From contig CM023537.1 in the NCBI GenBank assembly GCA_013350335.1, forward strand, positions 50,156,111 to 50,220,110: DNA of 64,000 nucleotides, read 5' to 3'. Every line of letters starts with the position of its first letter. Within the stretch, counting starts at the first letter, position 1. Below, piece after piece: positions 1 through 11,337 of the stretch. Position numbers and translations under genes: made by a program. The stretch comes from Chimonanthus salicifolius (lineage: Eukaryota; Streptophyta; Magnoliopsida; Laurales; Calycanthaceae). The notes beneath the pieces are model-generated. The model had not been told where the DNA came from. It made no database searches and saw nothing but the letters and a program-made list of their open reading frames with translations.

Positions 1-1444
1 GTATTTTTAAAATTTTTTAAATTAAATATTCAGACTAATTAAGATAATCTGATAAAAATACTTTAAAATTTTAAGGTCTTTTGACTCCTAAATATTTAAA
101 ACACAGTATTTTACAAATAAGGGTATCCCCAGACGGTGCCGAAAACACATTTAGGAATGTCAAAAGACCTTAAAGTCTTAAAATATCTTTATCAGGTTAT
201 CGTAATTAGTCCGCATATTCAATTTGAAAAATTTTGAAAATACACGGTGCTTAAAAAATAATGTGCATAGTATATTAAATAATAAAATCTCCTTTAAAAC
301 TTTAAAGTTATTTTTTAAATTCTGTGTATTTCCAAAATTTCTCAAATTGAGTATCCGGAATAATTACGGTAACCTAATAAAAATACTTTAAGATTTCAAG
401 GTCTTTTGACACTCCTAAATGTGTTTTCGATACAGCCTAGGGATACTCTTATTTGTAAAATATTGTGTTTTAAATATTTAGGAGTGTCAAAAGACCTTAA
501 AGTCTTAAAATATTTTTATCAGATTATCGTAATTAGTCTGGATATTTAATTTGATAAATTTTAAAAATACACAGTGCTTAAAAAATAACTTTAAAATTTT
601 AAAGAAAATCAATTCATTCTAATGAATCACTGATTCATTCTATCCGTTCATTCGAATGAACGGGTAAACAGTAACGCGCATTACTATTCACTCGATTCAT
701 TCAAATGAATTAAATTTATACGGGAATTCGTTCGAACGAATCAAAATTGGGGGATATGAGTCCATTCGTTCGAACGAATACCGAAATGAACTGGGAATTC
801 ATTCGAACCATAGTAACAAATACCGTTCTCGGGATAATAACAGCAACTGTTAATAACGGGATATTTTCAATTTCTCGAGTTTTTAACGGGAAAATCTAGC
901 AGAAAATATAAATATTTAAAAAATAATAAAAATAAATATAATAAATAATTATATGCATTTGTGCAGCAGTGCTCTGTCAAAAATGATCTTTCTCCTAACT
1001 TCTTAGTAGTTTTTCGGGTGTAAATGAGTTGGGTCAAGTCCAATTTAGGCTAATTTGAACTTGCGAAGAATGTTTGTCAAATTGAGTTTGAGCCCAATCG
1101 AATAATTGTCGAGCAAAAGCATCCCTCCTCAAGTCTACACATCTACCTCTATCATGTATAAAATCTCTATGGTACCTTAAAATTTTTAAATAGATATCCT
1201 GTATAAACCTTTTCTGTGTAAAAACTCCTATATAAACGGGCTCTTGGGTGGGCTCAAGCTCAAGTTTTTCTTATACAAGCTCAGTCTTGAATATTGATCA
1301 AATAAACGAGCCCACACTCAAACAAATTTGGGCCCTACCGTCGAAAATGGACAATCAAAAGTCCCAATATATTAAGTATGTGAGACATAGTAACCAATAT
1401 GCTGATTTTTGAAGCCTTGATCCTAATAAACAAGGGACTTTTAC

Positions 1445-1615
1445 CTAATGCCCGACATCCCAAATGAACTTATCATCTGGGCTGTTGAAGACATGATGTA
1501 GGGCCACAGACAACTCTGCCACCCCAAGGCTTGCACTTAAGTGACCTCCTATCTTTGACACCGTGTATACAATTTCTGCCGGCGACAGACGAGAGCGCAG
1601 GGCACAGCCGCCGGC
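1445..1615 (-). pseudogene. Captured fragment of a 1-deoxy-D-xylulose-5-phosphate synthase (DXS) gene
   Basis: The minus strand encodes about 56 residues that match the N-terminal thiamine-diphosphate region of plant DXS, the first enzyme of the plastid MEP isoprenoid pathway. Visible blocks are [31 protein letters not shown] and IWDVGH. The family continues with a glutamine after IWDVGH; here a TAG stands in that place and is followed by gtaaaa. This looks like an exon end (CAG then gt) with a C-to-T change, so genomic DNA rather than cDNA was probably captured. Upstream, the 198-codon minus-strand frame (to 2041) runs into tandem repeats unlike DXS. With under a tenth of the enzyme and no transit peptide it cannot be functional. 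The DXS identity is fairly sure; which DXS clade is unknown. Confidence 0.75.
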
Positions 1616-1626
1616 AAGAGAGAGAG

Positions 1627-1875
1627 CAGAGGATTCGGTAAAATCAGAATCGGAACTTGGAAGAAGAGGAAGCACCAGAGCAGAGGATTCGGGATTTTCG
1701 GAATCGGAACTCGGAAGAAGAGGAAGCACCGGAGCAGAGGATTCGTGATTTTCGGAATCAGTAGAGGATTCGGGATTTTCGGAATCGGAACTCGGAAGAA
1801 GAGGAAGCACCGGAGCAGAGGATTCAGGATTTTCGGAATTGGAACTCGGAAGAAGAAAAGGAAGCACCGAAGCAG
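1627..1875. repeat. 54-bp tandem repeat inside the DXS-carrying transposon
   Basis: Units begin near 1627, 1681, 1735, 1762 and 1816, spaced 54, 54, 27 and 54 bp, with the core words gaggattcgggattttcgg and ggaagaagaggaagcacc. Because 54 and 27 are multiples of three, the minus-strand frame stays open and encodes 18- and 9-residue serine/proline-rich repeats ([14 protein letters not shown]). Confidence 0.85.
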
Positions 1876-3489
1876 ATTGGGGATTTTCGTTTCGGAATCG
1901 AAGTGAAACCCTAAAACAGAGGGATTTTAAGTTGTAAACCTGTAATCGTGTCTCACACGCGCGGGATGGTGCGGGCGTGCGGCCGGATTGCTCCTTCAAA
2001 TTCGATAATTCGATTTCGGTTTTCGAATGGGATTTAAACAACGCGGTTTTATCGTTTCTCGCGTTATTAACTCGTTTTTACCGTTAAATTTCCGATAATA
2101 ACGGCATCGGTGTTAAAAACGCGATTTTTACGTGAGAACGGTATTTTTTCGGTATTATCGCTGTATAAATGAAAATACCTGTGGTATTTGTTACATTGGT
2201 TCGAACGAATGGAAACGCGGGGCAAAATGGTAATTAGCCACCCGCACCTGAAAATGGATGTGTAGAGGCAGAAAAACTGGGTGTGTAAACGTGGGGCCTA
2301 TGGAAGTTTCGGCTATACGAGCTGTCGTACAACGTGAGGTCAGCCTCTTCCTGATTTTCAACATGTAGATCAAAATATATAACTAAAAAGTTTACATGTA
2401 AATATATAAATAATATAATTAAAAAAAAAATCTTCATTCCAATCATCTTAACTTCTAATTTTTCAGTTCAAAATTTCAAATTAAATGACACTAATAAATT
2501 CATTTCATTTTCTATTCTTTGTTCAATTAAATGACACAATATATATTCATTTATTTTTTTATTCAATTAAATGACACTATTTTCTTCAAAATAGTCATTT
2601 CAAATTAATGATAGAGATTTTATGACATTTTTTCACATTTTTAACCATTTTTTAGAATTTTGACTTCATAACTTTGATGCCCTGTTACTCTATGAAAGTA
2701 TCCATTTTTTATGGATATAAATTCATGACTCATATTTTCTCTAGTTTTGTAATTTTTCTAATTTCTTTTAATAAGTGAGACTTTCAAACAAAATATGCCT
2801 TTAAATTTTATTGAGTATTAACTACTGATTTTTTAAAATTTTAAATCAAGACATAAAATGACCCACCTGCTCTTAATTCAACCGATACTTTCCGACTGCA
2901 TCAATAAATTATAGAAAATAAATAATTTAATTATACAAAAAATGTATTTCAACATTTTTATTCATTTGATTTAATGAAATAAAATAGGCAATTGTTAATA
3001 AATTTTATTTCAACCATCTATTTTACCTTTTTATTTGAATAGCAATAAATGTTTTATAAGAATTTTTTTTTTTAATTCTCATATAAAAAGTTTCTTTTAA
3101 TTTCATAAGTCCGCTAGATTCTATATAATTCATAAACATCTTACAACCTAATTTGAGTCAAGAGAATTTCACGATTTAATCATGTGAGTTTGATGTTGTA
3201 CACTTCCTTTCCTTATTTATAATAATTCAAAAATCTTACCCAACTCCATTTTTAGCAAAATAAAGTATTCACTTGAATTCTCGTCAAGTCAAAAAAGTAA
3301 AAATACAATTGAATATTATAGTAATATTATTTTTAATATATATATACATATATATATATAGACTAAACTAGAAGGTCATTAAATAATAATAATATTTAAA
3401 TTAAATTCAAATTAGCATAGGATGAGAGAGGAAATCTAGTGAGCATTTGAGTAAATTTTTATGAGTTCTTAATAATGGTTAGATTTTTA

Positions 3490-3491
<2 letters not shown>

Positions 3492-3535
<44 letters not shown>
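3492..3535. repeat. (AT)n microsatellite
   Basis: About 22 AT dinucleotides. The matching place in copy B (near 19145) has only a short catatatat tract, so this expanded in A or contracted in B after duplication. Confidence 0.95.
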
Positions 3536-3539
<4 letters not shown>

Positions 3540-4945
3540 AGTTTATGTGCAATTTATGCATTGTTTGATTCATGTCATATGAATTGTGTATTGTACCAAT
3601 CAAATATTTGTCGATATCAATATATAACAATTAACGTTTCAAACTGACTCAAAATTCTATTGAATCAAATAACTCAAAAGAGTTGCCGTACTCGACTTGA
3701 AATTTTTTAGTAAAACTCATTGACTCTCTTAGCTCGCAATTCTATACATGTTATTCAACTTGGTCTAACTAGTCTAACAAAAACCACTAAATAAGAGTGG
3801 CTCAATTGATTAGAATCTTTATGGTTTCTCAACAATTAATAATATTTATGAAATTGCTAACATGATGATTTGTTCTTTAATTAATTAGTTTGATATGGTC
3901 TTTAAATGTGATTTTCTTATAATTGACAAATAACGATATTTTTAACTTGTTAATAGAATTTGACCGTTGCCAAATAACAATATTCTAATTTGTTAGATTT
4001 TTCTGATAGTTGCCAAGCCACAATATTTTATTCTGAAGTATTTTCTTTTTCTAATCTGATAGGTTGAAAATCCTTCAATGTTAGAATATGACATTTGCCA
4101 AAACACACCTTTATTTTTATTACTATCTAAAAATAAATAAAATTTGTGTAAAATGCTTAAAAATAGAAAAAAGAATTTAAGCTTAAATTTAGTGAATTTA
4201 AACATCTGCCCACAATTTTTATATTAGAATTTAAAAATAAAAAAAATTATGTAAAAGTTTGTAAAGTGGAGAAAAACTATCTTCCATTTTACTTGTTAAT
4301 TAGGGGTGACAATTTTTAAACCGACCTGTGAACTCAACTAGTAATGACCCAAAAAAATTAGATTTGAGTCATCTATTTCTTGAAAATGTTTTATAATGAC
4401 TGGATCCGAACCCACCCATATTAAATCAAAGTTGGATTGGATAGAAGGGCCCTAGATTTGAATTCAATAGAACTATAATTAAAAAAATCCCATATAAGCA
4501 CTATTTTTAAAAATTTAATGGATGTAGCCATGTATCTCATTGCCTCCTTTCATAACTAAATAACCTCACATCAAATTAAAGTTCCTTTATCTTTTATTTT
4601 TATTTAATAATAATTTTCATCTTATTTTTTATTTTATATTTCATAGAAATTCAAGTCAAGTTGAAGTAAATTAATTGAAATTTCAATCAAATTGAATTAG
4701 ATCAGTAATGAAAGAGTTACCTTGGATCTGACTAAAACCTTAATGTTATAAATAACTAATTTGATCAAAACATAGTTCGATCCGATGTCAACACCCTATT
4801 GTGATGCTCTCTCATTAATAAACTCAATTCAACTCATGTTAAAATTTATTAAATCTGAAATATACAAATATATAATTGAACCTCATTTCTCAAGTCCATA
4901 TAGGTCAGGTTAAAACCCGACCCAAGTTTCACCCCAGCTATTAAA

Positions 4946-5964
4946 AGAAATTGGAGTATTTTGTGTAACCCAATATGGATTTTACTGTATTACCTATTTT
5001 GCCCTTCGAATCAGCTCGCCAAATCCTTCGAATCACTTACAGCTAACGGATTCAAAGGAAAAAAAAGGGGCAAATTTTGAGTTACCCAAAATGCCCGTGT
5101 GAAGATCGCTGGCCTTCAATTATAGAGGTAATAATGCAATTCTTTTAGTGAAGAATATGGTGGACAATGTGGTTGGTAATTCTCTTTTACCAATTATAAA
5201 AGGGATGAAGAATTATGGAATGGAAAACATGTTTTTCAATTGGAAAACACAACAGAGACAAACGGGAATTCATTGGAAAGTAAGCAACTGGAATTGGAGG
5301 CTCGAATTTGGATTTGGATTTAGATTTTGATTTCTTAAGTTGGATACCTGCAGCATCTTCGGACGACGAGATGATGCAAGAAGAAGAAGAAGAAGACATG
5401 AAGCTGCTGAAAAGCATGGAGAAGATTGCCATAGATTGGCCTTAGTACTACTATTTCTCTCTTTGCTTTTAGTGAATACTAAGATGATTGAGAGAACAAG
5501 TGGATTTGATAAGGGAGGAAATATATGTGGTGATGTCTGTCTTGTTTTTATGTTTATTGGGACCTTTTATAGACAATAAAAATATTTAGACAGGAAACAT
5601 TTTAATCCGACTAGTTATTAGAGCTGTGCAACTTTGGAGAGTGGCTCAAAAGAGTGTTGAGCGTGAACCAAACTTAATACCTCCCTTGGGTTCAATCCCA
5701 TAAAATTTTATGGTGCAACAATCATATTAAATGCTGTGAAATGAGCAGTTGCTATACAAGTATTTAGATGACTAAATCTCATACATAACATAGCTTTATA
5801 CCAAATGACTAGAAATCTTATGGGCTGGAGACTAATGGCTACATCATTACATGAATGCTCCATATAAGAAAAAAGACCAGTTAACCCACCTATATTCTCT
5901 CCTATTTTGTAACATATCTTAGTCTCGAAATGCGGCATTCATTCTCTGCATCAATTGGATTATA
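4946..5964. other. Intergenic stretch with a possible coding remnant
   Basis: No recognised gene. At about 5296-5448 (plus) an open frame reads DLDFDFLSWIPAASSDDE, then an acidic run, then MKLLKSMEKIAIDWP and a stop. It looks protein-like (acidic, charged helix), but a stop lies just upstream and I do not recognise a family. It could be the last exon of a lost gene or chance coding. Bases 5700-5964 are probably the 3' UTR of the aldo-keto reductase remnant on the minus strand. Confidence 0.35.
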
Positions 5965-6959
5965 TTAGACTGTATTTGTAGGTTCTTCCTTTGCAATGCC
6001 TCCATCTCTCCTTGGTGTATTTGCAAATTTCCATGAGACTGAACATATTATTTCATTATTGCAACAACCTGCTATCTCATGGATAGGCACTGTGTCTGTA
6101 ATTTCTAACAAATCTGATTGTGTGAGGTTCACATTCAAGGAGGCAATGCTATCATCTAGATTCTTGATCTTGGTTGTCCCTGTAGATATTTGATAAGATC
6201 ATCAATCACCCTGTTCTAGCATCTAAGCATCAAAACATACATCACCCATGGCCCACTATTTTAAGTCAGTTAAGTTCGTCCAACTTTTGTGCCGCTAGGT
6301 ACACGTGAAAAAAAGCATGATTAAAGAATGGGTGTAGAATTTTAATGAAATTTAGTTAGATGCTTACCTGGGATAGGAACTACATCATCACCTTGATGGA
6401 GAAACCATGCCAGAGCTAATTGGACTAGGGTGCACCCTTGCTTTGTGGCTAACTTTTCAAAAAGATTGTAGAGTTTCTTGTTCTTCTCCAAGTTCTCTCC
6501 CATGAACCTTGGATGTGTACTCTAAAATGGAAACAAACAAAATTGCTGTAAGTTCATTTAATAAATCTACCAATGTAATAAAGGTATACCAGTGAAATAA
6601 TAGGTTCCTATAAAACTTGACCCGAAGTACCTGAGTTACAAATTTGGGGTGATATTTAAAAAATTCATAATATTTCTAAATATTGTTCAATATTTCCAAA
6701 AATATTGGCGACACTGAAAATTTTTGGTTGACATTTTTTATTGAGCCCCAAAGAAACAACAGATTGTGCACAAGACGGGAAATAGTGACTTATAATGGAC
6801 CTTATAGAAGATACAGAGAGGTCGGAAATCTAGTGAAGTACTAACTATAGAATGACTATATATTTTCAATCCCCACTCCCGCCCCCTCCACACATCAAAA
6901 TACCTCTCACTAGGACCCTGTAGCTATTTAAATTGAAAACAACAATGCTGCTAAGCTAT

Positions 6960-9070
6960 ATTTGGTGGGTATTGATGTGAATTTTAATTTACTCGCAAGC
7001 GTACGAACCAGTTTATAGTATAGAGTATGAGTGTGAGGTCGTACCCAAGGGAAACCGACAAAATATATGTATGAAATAGAAAATGGCACTATTAAAAATG
7101 TGATTAAAGAAAATAGTTTTCTAAAACATATAGTTATCATCTTAATTTAGAATAATAAATTGTTTTGATGAATTTTTGAGAAAGAATAAAATAATTCAAG
7201 AATAAATAAATTGTTTACATAATTTATAATGGGATCGGGTCAAAAATCGAAGTAGCATGTTATCCTATTTAAAAATAATAAAATCATGGCCTAGACTATG
7301 AAATGTTCTAGAGTTATAAAATATAATTCAAATTTATTTCCTATTAAAATTCTAATTAGAATTTTCTTATGTCATCCATTAAATCAGACTTTTCTCAATT
7401 CAAGCCTTAGGCTTGAGCGGGTTTTAAACTTGTGTTTCCCCAAATCTAAAACAATTGTTCTTGATAAGAACCTTAGACTGGAAAGACGGCAAGTCCCACT
7501 GATCCTAATAGGGGTTCTACTTTCCTTGAAAAAATTCTAAAATAATTTCTTACATAATGTTCATAAAAAGAATTAAAAATAAAGTACAAATCATCACTAT
7601 TAAATATTTTAATAACTGGGACCACCATAAATCTAAACAACTGCCATGAATTTTTATTTAAAAAATTGGAAATGAAATACAATTCTTTTGGACTTTACAT
7701 AAAAATAAAAAAATAAAATAACTTACAAGAAATTATTTATTTTTCTCTGTCTTTCTTCATCCAACTTCAGTCTTCAATGTCTTGCCCGGTTCAACTTTCA
7801 ATGGACCCAAACACTTGAATTTATAGAAGGGAGGGGCTGAGATAAGAGACCCTTCAAATTTGATCGGGATAAGACCCATTTAAGTTCAAATTCTAATTCA
7901 GTTGGGATAAGACCCATTTTGAAATCTCCATAGGCTAACACATCTTTTATCTCTTTTTTTTATTTTTCTTATCCCGTCTTCTCTATCTGGATCGGCTTAC
8001 TTTATCTCTTTTGCAAATCTTTGCTTTCGGCTAACCCTGTGGATCGGGAGATAACTCAAAAAGTCTTATCCTTCCTTCTTCTTCTCAGTTTCAAACCTCC
8101 CTTATCTCTCCCAAATCTTATCTTTTCTCTGTTTATCTTCTTGAAACCTAGCTGCTACACGGCAGCTGGTACACGGTAGTTCTCAGTTTTCTCTCTTCTT
8201 TAACTTCCTCTTTGCTGATCCCAGCTAAGGATCGGCTAACCCTCATCTTCCTTTCTTTACCTTCATCTCTCCTTATCTTATCCTTCATTCTCTTCTGATT
8301 ATCTCTCCTTCTTTGCTGGCAGCTGCCTTATCTTTTCTTCTTCTTCTTGCTTCACGCCTCTATCTGGCAGCTCTCTTTTGAATTTCAAAAATCAATCACT
8401 CGGTAGCTCCTTGTCCAAATCTTATCTGGATTGGATAACTCCCAGCTGCTACAGGGCATTTGGATGTGGTGCTGGCTGCTATTTGTAATGGAGCCCTTCT
8501 CAGTTGGCTGTTCTTCTTTCTCTTCTCAGTTGCCTCCTTCACTGTTTCGACTCTGCTGCTGTTCACCATTGCTGCTCTTCTTCTCATTGCTGGCTGCCGT
8601 TCATCTCAGCTGGCTGCTATGCATCGCTGGCTTCAGCTCTGCTGCACTCAGTCGCTGCCTACACTTCTTCTCATTGCTGGCTGCCGCTCATCTCATCTGG
8701 TTTCAGCTGTCCCACCTTGTCTCTGCATCAGCTAACTTTCTGCAGTGGTCCCGATGGCTGCTACTTTTCCCTTCCTTCCTACTGCCGCTTTCACTCTGTT
8801 CAGCCTCTGCTTTCCAGTCAGCCTACTTGCAACACAGATCTGATCTGGCTGCTTTATGTGAGCAGCAGACTGATGCTGTTGCCGCTGGGTGCACCGCTGG
8901 CTCTCAGTTGTTCCTCTATCAACCGATCTTTCATGCTGCCTTTCTTCTCTTTTTCTCCCATGAGTCCCTGCAACCAGACAAAGAGAAAACATAGAAAAGA
9001 AATGGAAAGAAATGGTAATAGTTTCCTTAGGCTTTCTTTCATGTGCCGGGCACCCCGATCGATACTAAAT
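6960..9070. other. Probable dispersed retroelement-derived sequence
   Basis: It starts with ttactcgcaagcgtacgaa followed by gaggtcgtacccaaggg, a phrase style I associate with plant retroelement repeats. It continues through a strongly pyrimidine-rich block (7730-8990) with imperfectly repeated words such as ctcattgctggctgccg. The frames that stay open here are low-complexity Leu/Ser/Cys strings and do not resemble proteins. I could not find LTR boundaries or a target duplication. It lies inside the broken aldo-keto reductase gene. Confidence 0.3.
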
Positions 9071-10722
9071 GAGAAGGGTTGGTAAATGAGACTCGACGTT
9101 CACTCGAAATTGGACAATAAAATTTAAATATTAATTACATGAGTGTAGAAGGTTGTAGGTTCTGAGACCCAACTAGTTTAATCAACTTGACCTGACCATT
9201 TTGAAGTTGACGTCGACTGTATTTTTTACTTAGCCATATTTTATCATTTTTATTTTCTTTTCTTGTATTTTTCAAAATAAACTGTAAAACTAAAAATAAC
9301 ATTTAAACATATCTAATATTTATAAAATAAGGACTAATTAATCTAATATTAAAGGGTAAAATTATAATTTTACAGTGTTCATCAGGTATATGGAGATCAG
9401 ACCCTTCCAATTATCTTTTTAACTCCAACTGGTAAATACCAACTTTCAAGTTTATGAGAAAATTTGAAAATATGTTGCAATAATGTCTCATATTTTGTGG
9501 TCATCCAGGCCATATTGGACATTGGCCCCCAATCAGGTGTTCTTGGGGATTTGGCCCCTGAGTTGAGGGATTTAAGGGGGTAGTGTGCCCCTTGAAGAGG
9601 TTGGAGGGCAGAGCCCTAACTCAAAAAGTTTTTTCTGCGTAAGGGTATTTTTAAATTTTTTTTACCTAGTACTGTCTATATCTTTCATCTTTGAGTGATT
9701 TCTAGGGTTATGGGTATTCATGTATATTGAGAGAGGCAAGAAAAAGAAAGCATTGTAACCCTATTCTCAAAGATAGTGAAATCACTCATTAGCTAACCAT
9801 GCTAATCTCGTGCATTTCATGGTTTATTTGCTTTTCAACAGAATCTTACCTCATTTAGTAAATATGATAAATATTTACACCCTTGAGAAGGTTTAAATAC
9901 AACCTCTAATGTCTCCTCCCCACATGCCTTGTCTAAGTTGATTTCTCCTTTAAAAAAAATCACAATATTCTTATGATTCCTATTCCCAAAGTAGATAACT
10001 TTCCTCCCAAAAAGAAGGGAAACCCAGCTTTCCTTTACAAACGATCAGCATTAGATTAAAAAAAATGTTGTGAATTAGGGTAAACCATCATTATTAACAA
10101 TCAACATCAATAGAAGTCAATCAACTGTGAGACATCTAATGTTACAACTTTTGTAAGAGACAATGTATAGTTTTCTTTATGGATCTTCCTAAGCATAAAT
10201 ATCTAAGATTCATTCATTGCAAATAGTGAGATTCATTGCATTAGTTGGTTTAAGCTTTTAGCATTAGACTAGAGATCTAGAGATCAACTCCTTCCGTCTC
10301 ACCTGATACACGAGGCATGCGGGTGGTTTCGTGTATACGTGGAATTAATCTCACCTACCATGTGAGGTTGGGATACCCATGTTATCAAAAAAAATATTGC
10401 GATGTAGTCCACAGTCTCCACCATGCACCAGTTGTCCATAACTCAATTTTGGATATGCATATGAAATCCATGCATCAAAGACCTAATGCAGCTCAGCTTG
10501 AAACCAATGCATATAGGCAGTTCGGCCCATCTTGGAATAAAATAAAATGAACTGAAGTATTTTCTTGAGTAATCAATAGACAAAACAGGCCTATAATTTA
10601 GATAGAAATGACTAATGATATCAAAAAATGCTTATGATGCAACTATTTTGGCATCTAAAGCCATAACACATCCCTTCTATGGAGAAACCAGTGCATCATA
10701 TCATCTGATTTTTAACATATTG
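9071..10722. other. Unassigned AT-rich sequence within the aldo-keto reductase remnant
   Basis: No exon could be read on either strand. The part near 9690-9850 (tctagggttatgggtattc ... gattgtaaccc-like text with a run of purines) resembles the transcribed part of a copia-type LTR, but no ends or duplicate copy are visible. Confidence 0.25.
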
Positions 10723-10730
10723 GTTGGATC

Positions 10731-11053
10731 TAGGGCTGCAACTCGGGTCGGGTTTTGGCCCGACCCGCATGATCCGACTCGAGAATTCATACGGGTCGGG
10801 TTGAGATTTTCAGGCCAGCGGGTCGATGCGAGAAGATAAAAACCCGCATGAAATTTAGGTCAGGCCGGGTTGAGGATTTTACAAGCCGATCTGACCCGAT
10901 CGGACCCAACCCGGCTAAAATAGGTTTAGAATGCAGATCGGGTTAAAATTCGGGTTGAGTCGGGTTCTAGAGTTCGGGTTGAGAATTCGGATTAATCAGG
11001 TTGGGTTCCATATATATCAAAACCCGACCCACCCGACCCGAGTTGCAGCCCTA
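10731..11053. mobile_element. hAT-type MITE with 8-bp target duplication
   Basis: Both ends read TAGGGCTGCAACTCGGGTC in inverted orientation, and gttggatc occurs on each side (10723-10730 and 11054-11061). An 8-bp TSD with TAGGG ends is typical of hAT elements. The 323-bp interior is rich in gggtcggg/cccgaccc words and has no ORF. The element at 48766-49728 has the same ends. Confidence 0.9.
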
Positions 11054-11337
11054 GTTGGATCCCAGTCACTGCTCAATTGATGCAAAATCTATATCCTTAA
11101 AAAAAAAAATAGTGGCTAATATTATCTCAGTCAACTGATCATTGAACATGAACTGATTTGCTAACAACTAATCAAAGGCCCAACTTATTAAGCTATGCAT
11201 CTTAATAATTAAAAAAAAAATCAATGGGTGTAATATCAATAAAAATGGTACTAAAAGAAAATTAAAGATGGCATTACCTCTAATCCTTGAGATCCTAATT
11301 TCACTCTAGGAATCTGAACAAACAGCTCCTTCCCCAT

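Larger units (their letters stand above)
813..2194. mobile_element. Gene-capturing (Pack-type) TIR transposon inserted in copy A
   Basis: The insertion is absent from copy B, where the flanks are contiguous near 17845. It starts GTAACAAATACC (813-824) and ends GGTATTTGTTAC (2183-2194), a perfect 12-bp inverted repeat that becomes about 20 bp with mismatches if the flanking bases are counted. Subterminal regions on both sides carry related motifs (taccgttctc, aataacgg). The flanks share only the short word ttcgaac, so the TSD is ambiguous and the superfamily (MULE-like or other) is unresolved. The interior carries a DXS exon fragment and 54-bp tandem repeats. No transposase is present. Confidence 0.7.
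1..2298. mobile_element. TIR DNA transposon rich in nested palindromes, copy A (5' part outside window)
   Basis: This is the copy-A counterpart of the 16850-17912 element. Its right end reads GTGTGTAAACGTGGGGCC and is followed by tatggaag at 2299-2306, the same octamer that flanks the copy-B element on both sides. The 1-590 part is a higher-order inverted repeat: a module ending in aaggtcttttgac occurs in alternating orientation four times, and 300-590 is roughly the reverse complement of 1-270. Bases 600-810 hold clustered short palindromes of the type ATTCGTTCGAACGAAT. There is no transposase ORF, so it is non-autonomous. The superfamily is not certain; an 8-bp TSD is compatible with hAT. 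Confidence 0.65.
1..4945. repeat. Large duplicated segment, copy A (left end outside window)
   Basis: Bases 1-812 and 2195-4945 align nearly continuously with 16982-17845, 17846-19337 and 28746-29990 (copy B). Differences are scattered substitutions and small indels, for example 22 extra bases near 3115 in A and about 50 extra bases near 19045 in B. A is interrupted by the 813-2194 insertion, B by the 19338-28745 insertion. Similarity fades after the phrase cccaagtttca at about 4930-4945 (A) and 29970-29990 (B). Because homology already exists at base 1, the left limit cannot be seen. Apart from the captured DXS fragment I recognise no coding capacity. Confidence 0.85.
5965..11337 (-). pseudogene. 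Aldo-keto reductase gene lacking its central exons
   Basis: Three exons of a plant NADPH-dependent aldo-keto reductase (auxin-induced PCNT115-like, AKR13-type) can be read on the minus strand. Exon 1 (11337-11278) starts ATG, encodes MGKELFVQIPRVKLGSQGLE and ends at gtaatg. A late exon (6521-6368) begins after ttttag, encodes THPRFMGENLEKNKKLYNLF through LALAWFLHQGDDVVPIPG and ends at gtaagc in phase 1. The last exon (6179-5965) begins GTTKIKNL, contains SWKFANTP and ends at a TAA. Phases of the last two exons fit. The roughly 200 residues between, which in this family carry the catalytic Asp, Tyr, Lys and His and most of the barrel, are not found between 6522 and 11277. That interval holds a hAT MITE and retroelement-like DNA. 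I infer a pseudogene; the surviving exon ends are intact, so the loss may be recent. Confidence 0.72.

Noticed and set aside
8396..9085. Several overlapping open frames of 60-190 codons
   Set aside because: They lie in one pyrimidine-rich repeated block and encode low-complexity Leu/Ser/Cys strings on all frames; no domain and no splice context.
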